Assembly: GCA_002361655.1 (NCBI GenBank)
Contig: DETM01000016.1
Coordinates: 14,757-78,756 of the forward strand
Direction of reading: 5' to 3'
Source: Prevotella sp. UBA3288
Lineage (GTDB): Bacteria > Bacteroidota > Bacteroidia > Bacteroidales > Bacteroidaceae
DNA: 64,000 bases
A model generated the notes under the pieces. That model had not been told where the DNA came from. It did no database searches and saw only the letters and a program-made list of their open reading frames with translations. Shown here one piece after another: positions 45,595-53,851 of the stretch (the first letter of the stretch is position 1; every line of letters starts with the position of its first letter). A program made the translations under genes and the position numbers.

Positions 45595-48003
45595 ATGAAC
45601 AAACTTCGACTTTACACCATGTTGCTATGCACGGCAATGGCTACGGCTGCCAGTGCACAGAACACCCCCGTCAGCCAGATGGAACGCCTGGACCGAGGCG
45701 TGGTAGCCCTGTCTGCCGGCAGCGGCAATTTCGTCAGTTGGCGTTTCCTGGGTACCGACGATGAGAACACCACTACATTCGACCTGCTGCGCAACGGTAC
45801 CAAGATTGCCTCCGACCTCTATGCCACCAACTACACCGACAAGTCGGGCAAGGCCACTTCTACCTATCAGGTCGTCACCAAGGTGAACGGCGAGGTCATA
45901 GAAACCAGCACCGCCGTACAGGCCTGGGGTGCCGCCAGCAAGACTTTACAACTGAACCGGCCGGCCGGCGGCAGCACCAGCAGCGGAGCCTACACCTACA
46001 GTCCCAACGACATGAGCGTAGGCGATGTGGACGGCGACGGACAGTATGAACTGTTCCTGAAATGGGATCCGTCCAACTCGAAAGACAACTCGCAAGACGG
46101 TGTCACGGGCAATGTCATCATCGACTGCTACAAGGTGGACTGGAGCAACGGTGCCGCCGGCAATGGCTCGCCGCAACTGCTCTGGCGCGTAGACCTGGGG
46201 CAGAACATCCGTGCCGGTGCCCACTATACACAGTATATGGTCTATGACTTCGACGGCGACGGCAAGGCCGAGATGATGTGCAAGACAGCCCCCGGTTCGA
46301 AAGACAGCAAGGGCAATTATGTCAACCAGGCCACCGACAACGCCACCATCAAGGCTGCCAACAACACCAAGTCGTGGATTACCAGCAGCGGACGCATGGA
46401 CGGCGGACATGAATACCTGACGGTGTTCAACGGACAGACCGGCGAGGCCGTCAACACCATCGCCTACAACCCCAACCGCAATGCCACCTCGGCACTGAGC
46501 GAGGCAGCAGGCACCTTCAACTGGGCCATAGGCAAGACCGACACCCACGGCTACAACCGCGGCGACCGCTACCTGGCCGGCGTGGGCTATATCGACGGGC
46601 CCGACCGACCGGCCAGCGGCATTTTCTGCCGCGGCTATTATAGTTATGCCTTCATCTGGGCCGTCAGTTTCGACGGACAGCATCTCATCCCACGCTGGTT
46701 CAGTGAGCACCGCAACGGCACGTCCTACTCGGTGACCACCTATGATGCCGACGGCAAGGGCACGAAGAAGAACTACAGCAACATCAAGCCTACCCGAGGC
46801 AGTGGCAGCGGCACCATGTTTGCAAACGGCAACCACAATATGTCGATGGCCGATGTCGACGGCGACGGATGCGACGAGGTGGTATGGGGCTCGGCCGCAC
46901 TGGACCACGACGGCACCCTGCTCTACGGCACCGGCTTCGGCCACGGCGATGCCATCCACCTGGCCGACCATTGTCCAGACCGTCCAGGATTAGAACTATT
47001 CCAGATACACGAAGAAGGTTCACATTATGGATGGGACTTGCACGATGCTGCTACGGGCCAAATCATACATAGTGCCAATGGCTCGGGAGACAATGGCCGC
47101 GGTATTGCCGGACAGTTTGACGCCAATGTGCGCGGCTCCCTCTTCTGGTCGTCAAACGACGGATCAGCCCGCAGTGCCGTAACGGGCGATGTCGTATCCT
47201 CCAAGCACGGATCAAGCAATTTCCGCATCTATTGGGACGGCGACCTGCAGGACGAACTGCTCGACGGCAACAAAATAGACAAATGGAACGGTGACGGCAC
47301 GAGCCGCCTTGCCACCCTCAGCGGCAACACCTGCAACAGCACGAAGAATACGCCCAACCTGCAGGCCGACATCTTGGGCGACTGGCGCGAGGAGGTGATC
47401 CTGCACAACGGCAGCGACGAGATTTATATCTACAGTACCAACACAGAGACGGGCTACCGTGTGCCGACCCTGATGCACGACCATACCTACCGCATGGGCA
47501 TCTGCTGGCAGAACGTGGCTTACAACCAGCCGCCCCACCTGGGCTACTACCTGCCCGATGCCTTTATGCCGAGCATCGACAAGAATGAGTTCACCGTGTC
47601 TATGGGCGAGAAATTTGAATTCAGCATACAGACCAAGTATGCGAAGTCGGTATCTATCAAGGCTTCGTTCTTGCCTGACGGCACCAAGAAGACTCTCGTC
47701 ATGCCCACCGGCATGAGCCGTTCGTTCGACTCAAGCACGAAAGTGCTGACCGTGAAAGGCACGGCCGACCAAGAGGGCGACTACCGCATCGCCATCGGCC
47801 TCAATGCCTTAGGCAGTGGCAGTACGCCAGACACCCTCGTCATCCACTCAGTAAACACTACGGGTATCGAGACGGTCAATGCCAAGACCGACAATGAGCC
47901 GTCCCAAATTTATGACCTGCAGGGCCGCAAGTGCAACGAGATGCGCTCGGGCGAGATTTACATCATCCGGCAGAACGGCCGCACCAGGAAGGTTGTCAAA
48001 TAG
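45595..48003 (+). CDS. Rhamnogalacturonan lyase family 11 (PL11)
   Basis: An 802-residue secreted endo- or exo-acting lyase for RG-I. The signal peptide ends ASAQ (about 22). The propeller spans about 25-660 with the PL11 hallmarks ERLDRGVVALSAGSGNFVSWR, SVGDVDGDGQYELFLKWDPSNS, YDFDGDGKAEMMCKTAPGS, MADVDGDGCDEVVWGSAALD, GFGHGDAIHLADHCPDRPG and LGDWREEVILHN. Several DxDGDG sites probably bind calcium. A beta-sandwich (about 665-755) and a tail (IYDLQGRKCNEMRSGEIYII) complete it. Unlike the other PL11 here it lacks beta-strand repeats and is the usual family size. It stands alone on the plus strand and its stop codon runs into an 18-bp tandem repeat. Confidence 0.93.
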   Translation: MNKLRLYTMLLCTAMATAASAQNTPVSQMERLDRGVVALSAGSGNFVSWRFLGTDDENTTTFDLLRNGTKIASDLYATNYTDKSGKATSTYQVVTKVNGEVIETSTAVQAWGAASKTLQLNRPAGGSTSSGAYTYSPNDMSVGDVDGDGQYELFLKWDPSNSKDNSQDGVTGNVIIDCYKVDWSNGAAGNGSPQLLWRVDLGQNIRAGAHYTQYMVYDFDGDGKAEMMCKTAPGSKDSKGNYVNQATDNATIKAANNTKSWITSSGRMDGGHEYLTVFNGQTGEAVNTIAYNPNRNATSALSEAAGTFNWAIGKTDTHGYNRGDRYLAGVGYIDGPDRPASGIFCRGYYSYAFIWAVSFDGQHLIPRWFSEHRNGTSYSVTTYDADGKGTKKNYSNIKPTRGSGSGTMFANGNHNMSMADVDGDGCDEVVWGSAALDHDGTLLYGTGFGHGDAIHLADHCPDRPGLELFQIHEEGSHYGWDLHDAATGQIIHSANGSGDNGRGIAGQFDANVRGSLFWSSNDGSARSAVTGDVVSSKHGSSNFRIYWDGDLQDELLDGNKIDKWNGDGTSRLATLSGNTCNSTKNTPNLQADILGDWREEVILHNGSDEIYIYSTNTETGYRVPTLMHDHTYRMGICWQNVAYNQPPHLGYYLPDAFMPSIDKNEFTVSMGEKFEFSIQTKYAKSVSIKASFLPDGTKKTLVMPTGMSRSFDSSTKVLTVKGTADQEGDYRIAIGLNALGSGSTPDTLVIHSVNTTGIETVNAKTDNEPSQIYDLQGRKCNEMRSGEIYIIRQNGRTRKVVK

Positions 48004-48073
48004 GGCCAATAAGCCTCATAGGGCCAATAAGCCTCATAGGGCCAATAAGCCTCATAGGGCCAATTAGGCTCAT
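48002..48073. repeat. 18-bp tandem repeat, four copies
   Basis: Three identical copies of AGGGCCAATAAGCCTCAT and one variant (AGGGCCAATTAGGCTCAT) lie between the convergent PL11 and MG2-type genes. The first copy overlaps the last two bases of the PL11 TAG stop. Confidence 0.95.
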
Positions 48074-48081
48074 AGGTTCCA

Positions 48082-51009
48082 CTAACGATACAGCAGTCGA
48101 CCGTCGCCGGTAACCCCGGCGGCGGTCATTTTTATGCGGGTCTCCTTGCCATTATTATAGAAAGTGGCGATAAAACGGCCATTTTCGTCGGTCACGGCAT
48201 TGGGATTCCAGTAGAGCGTGCGGCGGTAGTCAGCAGGGGTGTCGGCGGGGGAAGCGCCGTCCACGCCGGGGGTACGGTGGCTGTAGTCGGGCTGATAGAA
48301 CTGTTCAGGCAGGTTGATGCCGGGCAGCACGATATGACGGTCGCGGAAGGTGGGTTGCACACCATCGTCGGCAATCGTCTCCAACTCAACCGTCGCATCG
48401 GCGATATAGTGACTCTGAAACATGGTGGAATCCTCGGTGCGAGGTTCGTAGTCGCTGAACACACGGATATTCTGCAGACGCTTCAACTTCAAGTTCCTGT
48501 AGACAGACTGCGACGTACGGTTGGCACGGAACAGACTGGCAGCCTCGGCCTCGCTACCGCCGGCCAGCGGCGAATAGTTGCGATAGTAGATGGCCCCATC
48601 GATACGGCCGTCCACACGGAACGAGTTATAGCGATTCATATTGCCATAGAGCAGGCGGCACACTTGCACAGGAAACTGGCGCATGTCCAGTTTGCCGAAC
48701 GACAGGCCGCGGTCGGTCATCTCATTATACACCTCGTAGGCATCCACCACATAGGCCGGTTTCTTCCAGTCGATGGCACGACGGCCACGCCGACGCCCTT
48801 TCACCGTGACATTGCCCAGTTCGTGCACATCGTTCTCCATCGACAAGTCGGACAGGGTATCGACGAGCATCTCGGCATCGTAGTCGGGCTGATGTTTCTC
48901 ATAATAGTCATAGTCGCGCGACAGGGCGGGATAGAACAGGTCACGCTTCACGTAGAAGTCGGGCCACGAATCTTCGTCCATGATCTTCGTGTCCTGACGG
49001 GAGGCCATGCTCTTCTTGATGGAGTCGTTCTCTTTGTAGGCTTTCATATTCAGATAGGCGATGCCATAGAAGGGGGGCACCTGGAAGAGGAACCGCCCGC
49101 CCTCGGTCTTCTGGACGGAGCCTGCAAACTTGCCACCGACCGAGATTTCGGCTTCGACGAGCACCTCACGCTTCAGATTACCGTGGTTCACGCCCACATG
49201 GTCGTTGGCAGCACCGATATCGCCATATTCGATGTTATCGTCTGAGAAGGCGGAAGAGGCAGTGGTGGCAGTGCCGAGTTCAGTCATACCGTCGCCAGTG
49301 GTCTCGTCGGCAAAGGGGTCGGTGGTCTCCTCATCGATGTTCGCCTTGCGGGCGAGCATCCCTACCCCATCCTGCCAGTTGCCCACCTCGTCGGGCTCGA
49401 CAGGATTGATGCTGAGCATTTTATACACAGCCCCCTCGATGGTCATGGTCTTCTCCGGTTCGTAGCGCATCCGGTGGGCCGTGTCGCTCAGTTCCTGCCA
49501 CTTATACTTGCGCCAGCCCTGCACCATCATCAGCAGGTCCAGATGACGGCGATGCTGCTCGTCGTCTTTCTCGAAATAATAGGCCGGACGGGCGATGAAG
49601 CCGCGCAGTTCGCTGCTCAGCAGCATCGAAGTCATCAGGTTGCCGTCGTCGTACGACGGCTCGTCGGTATTGCGGTCGTGAATAGACAGCGAGAAGACTG
49701 TCGGTTCGGTGACACCGGGCAGCGTGACCGGCACCTCTATCTTTTCGTAGGGGGCATAGGTCTGCGTGGGCACTATCGGTGACGGTATCTGTGTCTTCTC
49801 ATACTCGTGGTGGTTCACGAAAAAGAGGCGGTCAGCCCAAATGCGGCCGTCGCTGTCGAAGACGGTCAGGTCGTTCACACCGGTGGGGAGAGAGTCGAGG
49901 GGAATTGAGAATTGGGAATGGGGAATGGGGAATTGAGAATTAAGAGCGGAGAATGGAGAGAACCAGCGCAGGGTGCCACCGCTCAGCACAGAGAGTCCGT
50001 ACTCCTTATCCTGTGGCAGGCCGACGGCAGAGAGCGTCAGACGGTCGCCGTCCAGCCGGATGGCCATGCCCTGAGCCTCGGCCTTTGGCAGATCGACATT
50101 ATAGTTCTTGCCACGGAAGGTGAAATGGGCCTTCAGCCGTTTATCGGTAGGCGTCACCACAAACGAGCCGCGCCCCATATAGTCGGTCTTGATAGAGAGC
50201 GTCTGTCCATGGCCGTCGACGGTGCCACGGATATTGACGGCTTCGCCATGCTGGTCGCAGACATCGAAGGCCACACGGTTTTCCACACCCTGCACCAGAT
50301 GGCCACCCTCGGGATAGAAGGTCACCACGAGGTCGTCCTTCTTCCGCTGAGGCAACCGGGTCTTCGGCCGCTGGTACATCCGGCGGGCATCATAGTTGCC
50401 GGGCTGCTCCGGCTTACTATATATAGGAAACACGCGCGAGTAGAGACCATCCCAGATACGGAAATAGTCGGCGGCCATCTGCTTGTTGTAGAAATGCCAT
50501 GTGTCGTGAGTCGAATAGCGATGGTGGCGCACATTGAAGTTGAGCATCCAGCGGGTGTAGGCTCGTAGTTCGTAGTAGCCGCTGTAGAGCGAGTCCTCGA
50601 GCACGAACTGTCCGCAGGTATAGCCCTTGCCGCTGACCACCACCTGCTGGCGCTCCACGAGCAGGCCGTCGGGCGAGAGCAGTTCCACATAGAGTATACG
50701 GCTCATGTCGGTGGGCTGCAGGTTGTCGGCCCGCACCACGTAGGCTTTGTACCACAGCGTGTCGCCCACGAAGTAGCAACCGTTGTCGGTATGCACATAC
50801 ACCTTCTCCTGCACCTGCGTCTGCGAGCCCTGCTCCAGTGCACGGCGGATATCCTCAATACTTCCTGCCCACAGGTGGCTCACAGCCAGCACGAGCAGCA
50901 TCAGCATCACAATTCGTCTGCCAGAGGAGTCGGCATTTTTCTTCTCTTTCTCCATCAGCCAACGCTCGAGAACCGTATGATCCATGGCGATAAACTCCTG
51001 TTTTTTCAT
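48082..51009 (-). CDS. MG2 (alpha-2-macroglobulin-like) domain secreted protein
   Basis: A 975-residue protein of a Bacteroidales family with macroglobulin-type beta domains. The MG1/MG2-like part at about 70-210 has EKVYVHTDNGCYFVGDTLWYKAYVV and LEDSLYSGYYELRAYTRWM. A middle region has VTFYPEGGHLVQGVENRVAF and FSLSIHDRNTDEPSYDDGNLMTSMLLSSELRGF. A TonB-plug-like segment with VTVKGRRRGRRAIDW and a beta-sandwich end (FIATFYNNGKETRIKMTAAG) follow. The first 33 residues before the hydrophobic stretch (IVMLMLLVLAVSHLWAG) are long and charged for a signal peptide; the promoter position supports this upstream start. Residues around 350-372 are an in-frame simple-repeat insertion. Function is unknown; envelope location is likely. 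Confidence 0.72.
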   Translation of the reverse strand: MKKQEFIAMDHTVLERWLMEKEKKNADSSGRRIVMLMLLVLAVSHLWAGSIEDIRRALEQGSQTQVQEKVYVHTDNGCYFVGDTLWYKAYVVRADNLQPTDMSRILYVELLSPDGLLVERQQVVVSGKGYTCGQFVLEDSLYSGYYELRAYTRWMLNFNVRHHRYSTHDTWHFYNKQMAADYFRIWDGLYSRVFPIYSKPEQPGNYDARRMYQRPKTRLPQRKKDDLVVTFYPEGGHLVQGVENRVAFDVCDQHGEAVNIRGTVDGHGQTLSIKTDYMGRGSFVVTPTDKRLKAHFTFRGKNYNVDLPKAEAQGMAIRLDGDRLTLSAVGLPQDKEYGLSVLSGGTLRWFSPFSALNSQFPIPHSQFSIPLDSLPTGVNDLTVFDSDGRIWADRLFFVNHHEYEKTQIPSPIVPTQTYAPYEKIEVPVTLPGVTEPTVFSLSIHDRNTDEPSYDDGNLMTSMLLSSELRGFIARPAYYFEKDDEQHRRHLDLLMMVQGWRKYKWQELSDTAHRMRYEPEKTMTIEGAVYKMLSINPVEPDEVGNWQDGVGMLARKANIDEETTDPFADETTGDGMTELGTATTASSAFSDDNIEYGDIGAANDHVGVNHGNLKREVLVEAEISVGGKFAGSVQKTEGGRFLFQVPPFYGIAYLNMKAYKENDSIKKSMASRQDTKIMDEDSWPDFYVKRDLFYPALSRDYDYYEKHQPDYDAEMLVDTLSDLSMENDVHELGNVTVKGRRRGRRAIDWKKPAYVVDAYEVYNEMTDRGLSFGKLDMRQFPVQVCRLLYGNMNRYNSFRVDGRIDGAIYYRNYSPLAGGSEAEAASLFRANRTSQSVYRNLKLKRLQNIRVFSDYEPRTEDSTMFQSHYIADATVELETIADDGVQPTFRDRHIVLPGINLPEQFYQPDYSHRTPGVDGASPADTPADYRRTLYWNPNAVTDENGRFIATFYNNGKETRIKMTAAGVTGDGRLLYR
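49902..49960. repeat. In-frame GGAATTGAGAATT-type simple repeat inside the MG2 gene
   Basis: Several degenerate copies of AATTGAGAATT and GGGAATGGGGAATT are read on the minus strand as SPFSALNSQFPIPHSQFSIP. Sequences of this kind otherwise occur in spacers. Confidence 0.8.
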
Positions 51010-51052
51010 CTCTTTTCGCTATTCTATTATTTCATGTAAGTTTTTTCGGGTG

Positions 51053-51083
51053 CAAAGGTAAGCGTATTTGCCGACTTGACAAA
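51053..51083 (-). promoter_or_regulatory. Promoter of the MG2-type gene
   Basis: Minus strand: -33 TTTG (51080-51083), 19-bp spacer, -7 TACCTTTG (51053-51060). Both boxes match the Bacteroidetes consensus exactly with ideal spacing. The expected start site is about 35-40 nt before the ATG at 51009. Confidence 0.8.
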
Positions 51084-51094
51084 ACAATCAAGTC
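51073..51094. promoter_or_regulatory. Palindrome covering the -33 box (candidate operator)
   Basis: GACTTGA, 8 bp, TCAAGTC: a perfect 7-bp inverted repeat whose centre holds the -33 TTTG of the MG2-gene promoter. A dimeric repressor bound here would block the promoter; no factor is identified. Confidence 0.5.
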
Positions 51095-51189
51095 AAAAAT
51101 GCTACTTTACACCCACTGCAAACACAGGTATTTAACTTCGCTTAACAAACAATCGGACGGCCCGAAGAGACCGCCTAAGTGACAGGACC

Positions 51190-52599
51190 CTAATGTTTTA
51201 ACTTAAAAGTCTGCTCGATGCTGTTCATATCGGCGACGAAAGTCTGGTCAACCTTCAAGCGCTGCTCCACGGCGGAGCAACTGTGGAGCACGGTGCTGTG
51301 GTCGCGACCGCCAATGAGTTGACCGATGCGCGAGGCCGGCATCTTGGTGTGCTTCTGGGCCAGATACATGGCCACTTGGCGTACTTGCACGAACTGGCGC
51401 TTGCGGCTCTTGCTGAACACGCTCTGCTGCGACACGCCATAGTGCTGGCAGACGGCCGTCAGGATGTCGTCGACAGTCAGGGGGTGGTTGTCAATTTTGA
51501 CGGAGCGCTTGATGACACGCTCGGCCAGATGTATGTCGACATTGGAGTTGTAGACGATGCTATAGGCCATGAGTGAATTGAGCACGCCTTCCAGGTCGCG
51601 CACGGAGCCGTTGGCTGTCTGTGCGATGTAGAGAATGACTTCTGCCGGAATCTTCAGACCGTCACGACGGCATTTGGCATTGAGGATATCGATACAGAGT
51701 TGCACGTTGGGCTTCTCCAACTCAGCGATCAGCCCACAGGAGAAACGCGTAAGCAAACGGTCCTTCACACCGTTGAGGTCGACCGGCGGACGGTCGCTGG
51801 CGAGGATAATCTGCTTGCCCAAACGGAACAGGTGGTCGAAGATATGGAAGAAGGTGTCGAGGGTCTTGGGTGAGTTGACCCACTCCTGAATATCGTCGAC
51901 GATGAGCACATCGATGGTCTGGTAGAAATTGATGAAGTCGTTGGTGGTGTTCTGTCGTACAGAGTCGGTAAACTGCACCTGGAAGAGGCGGGCCGATACA
52001 TAAAGGACACGCTTCTGAGGGAACAGTTTCTTGCTGCGCACACCGATGGCATTGATCAGATGGGTCTTGCCACAGCCCGACGGTCCGAAGACGAAGAAGG
52101 GGTTGAAGGTCGACTTTCCAGGGTGCTCGGCGATGGACAGTCCCACGGTGCGCGGCAGTTTGTTGGAGTCGCCCTCGATGAATCCCTCGAAGGTCTTCTT
52201 TGGATCCAACTGGGGGTTGAGGTCCTGAGGTATGGCAGCATCGAGCACAGTGGGCGTCTTGTTACCCCTTGCGGTCTGGCGTGGAGCCTCCACGTCGTCA
52301 GGACGCTCGCCTTCCACCTCCTGATACTTCTTGTGCTCGCTGTCGATTACCAGCCGATAGGTCAGTTTAATGTTTGCCTTGAAACTATTGGCCAATGCCC
52401 ACGCCATCAGTCGCACGTAGTACTGCTCCAAGTACTCGTAGATGTACGGACTTGGAACCTGCACCAGCACTGTCTTCTCCTGCTCGTTGTAGGACTCGAA
52501 GACAATGGGCTCGAACCACGTTTTATATATCTGCTCTGTGACGTTCTGCCTGATGAGATGGAGGCAGTTGTCCCAAAGCGCCTTATGACTTTTTTGCAT
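51190..52599 (-). CDS. dnaA: Chromosomal replication initiator protein DnaA
   Basis: A 469-residue initiator protein with all four domains. Domain I (about 1-80, WDNCLHLIRQNVTEQIYKTWFEPI) is followed by a linker (about 90-135) and the AAA+ core (about 135-345). The core has Walker A GPSGCGKTH (Lys178), Walker B LIVDDIQEW and the sensor-type region IILASDRPPVDL. The DNA-binding domain IV carries the signature GGRDHSTVLHS near the end. It binds ATP and DnaA boxes to open the origin. It stands alone with its own promoter. No cluster of DnaA boxes was seen in the flanking spacers, so the origin need not be here. Confidence 0.97.
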   Translation of the reverse strand: MQKSHKALWDNCLHLIRQNVTEQIYKTWFEPIVFESYNEQEKTVLVQVPSPYIYEYLEQYYVRLMAWALANSFKANIKLTYRLVIDSEHKKYQEVEGERPDDVEAPRQTARGNKTPTVLDAAIPQDLNPQLDPKKTFEGFIEGDSNKLPRTVGLSIAEHPGKSTFNPFFVFGPSGCGKTHLINAIGVRSKKLFPQKRVLYVSARLFQVQFTDSVRQNTTNDFINFYQTIDVLIVDDIQEWVNSPKTLDTFFHIFDHLFRLGKQIILASDRPPVDLNGVKDRLLTRFSCGLIAELEKPNVQLCIDILNAKCRRDGLKIPAEVILYIAQTANGSVRDLEGVLNSLMAYSIVYNSNVDIHLAERVIKRSVKIDNHPLTVDDILTAVCQHYGVSQQSVFSKSRKRQFVQVRQVAMYLAQKHTKMPASRIGQLIGGRDHSTVLHSCSAVEQRLKVDQTFVADMNSIEQTFKLKH

Positions 52600-52667
52600 C
52601 GCGGGCGTTCATTATTATTAAGTTGTAAGCACAAGATGATGCTTGCTCAGTTATTGCTTTCAGGATG

Positions 52668-52699
52668 CAAAGTTCGCAAATATTTTTGAATCCTGCAAA
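52668..52699 (-). promoter_or_regulatory. Probable dnaA promoter
   Basis: Minus strand: -33 TTTG (52696-52699), 20-bp spacer, and GAACTTTG (52668-52675), one mismatch from TAnnTTTG, followed by C. The rest of the 281-bp spacer (52600-52880) shows no gene; it has a small CTCATT/AATGAG hairpin at 52811-52825. Confidence 0.5.
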
Positions 52700-52880
52700 T
52701 CGTTCAAAAATGTCAATTGTGTTTACAATCTCTGTAAGTGGCTATCTTTAGGGAGATTAGGATGTTTCACGATTTTTCGCCAAGAAGTGCACTTGCGCGT
52801 TTCTCTTTTTCTCATTTTCAATGAGTTACAGACCGGCAAATGCGCATTTCAACAAGATTTACTATTTAGACGAAATCCAT

Positions 52881-53783
52881 TTACTTATCTTTTTTGCCAA
52901 AAATAGAGAAGTGTACATAGCGCTTGGGATGCTGCCTCAAATCGATGAGCAGCGAGTCGGCACTGCGCATGGTGGAGTTGAGGTTCATATAGAGTCCCGG
53001 GTCGCGCATGAGTAATCCCAAAGTGCCATCGTTGCTGTTCAGCGAGGCCGTCATCTGTTCTACATTCGACATTGTGGCATCGACCTTCTGCATGGTCGAG
53101 GCGATGTTCAGGTCGTTCAACTGACGAGTAAATCCTTCGGTATTGGTCAGCACGCCGTCGGCCTTGGTCAGCATCTGCGGCATTTGCAGGTTGAGCGATG
53201 CCGACAGTTGGTTGAGTTCATGCGTCGTCGTGGTCAGGTTGGACGTGATCTGGTCGACGTTGTGCAGTGAGTTCTTGATGGCAGGGTCGGCCAGCAGTGT
53301 GTTGAGCGAGACCAGGATGGAGTCTAACTTGGGTAGCATCTTCTCCACCTGCGGAATCATGTTGCCGGCTTTGGCCATCAGTCCCTGCTGGGTGCCACCA
53401 ATGATGGTGTCGCCCTTGCCGATAAAGTCGACAGGGTTGGGACCGAACTTAAGTTCCAGTTTCACATTGCCCAACAAGTCGCTGGAAATCTCGGCCGTCG
53501 TTCCCTTCGGCAGGTTCAGTTTGCTGTCAAGGCCAATCACGGCCACGATATTCTCCGGATTGCGATAGTCGTAGTTGATGCCCTCGACGACGCCCACCTT
53601 ATAGCCGTTGGCATAGACGGGGCTGGAGGCCGAGAGTCCGCTCACATCGGCAAACCGCGCATAGTAGTTGTTGTCGGACGAGAACATGGTCAGTCCCTTG
53701 AGAAACTGCAACCCGAAAAACAATATCACGATGCCGGCAATGGCCACCAGTGCAATCTTCACTTCATTCGTCAGAAACTTCAT
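52881..53783 (-). CDS. MCE/MlaD-family protein (lipid transport, substrate-binding subunit)
   Basis: A 300-residue protein with an N-terminal transmembrane anchor (about 8-28, VKIALVAIAGIVILFFGLQFLKG) and an MCE domain (about 38-120, YYARFADVSGLSASSPVYANGYKVGVVEGI...LPKGTTAEISSDLLGNVKLELKFG). A long helical region to the C-terminus (about 150-280) is the needle-like part of such proteins. MCE proteins form hexamers that carry lipids across the periplasm with an ABC transporter (Mla). The cognate permease and ATPase are not in the window. It follows the amidase gene with a 68-bp gap that contains an AGACAC/GTGTCT hairpin. Confidence 0.9.
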   Translation of the reverse strand: MKFLTNEVKIALVAIAGIVILFFGLQFLKGLTMFSSDNNYYARFADVSGLSASSPVYANGYKVGVVEGINYDYRNPENIVAVIGLDSKLNLPKGTTAEISSDLLGNVKLELKFGPNPVDFIGKGDTIIGGTQQGLMAKAGNMIPQVEKMLPKLDSILVSLNTLLADPAIKNSLHNVDQITSNLTTTTHELNQLSASLNLQMPQMLTKADGVLTNTEGFTRQLNDLNIASTMQKVDATMSNVEQMTASLNSNDGTLGLLMRDPGLYMNLNSTMRSADSLLIDLRQHPKRYVHFSIFGKKDK

Positions 53784-53851
53784 ATCTCTTCTTTTTAATT
53801 TCTTACACTATTTCTAGACACCTAGTGTCTTACTCTATTTCTAAGCACCTG

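Noticed and set aside
48001-48073. Stop-codon read-through of PL11 into the 18-bp repeat
   Set aside because: The frame after TAG meets further stop codons (TAA, TAG) in every repeat unit.
51010-52880. Replication origin next to dnaA
   Set aside because: No cluster of TTATCCACA-like DnaA boxes or clear unwinding element was found in the spacers on either side of dnaA.
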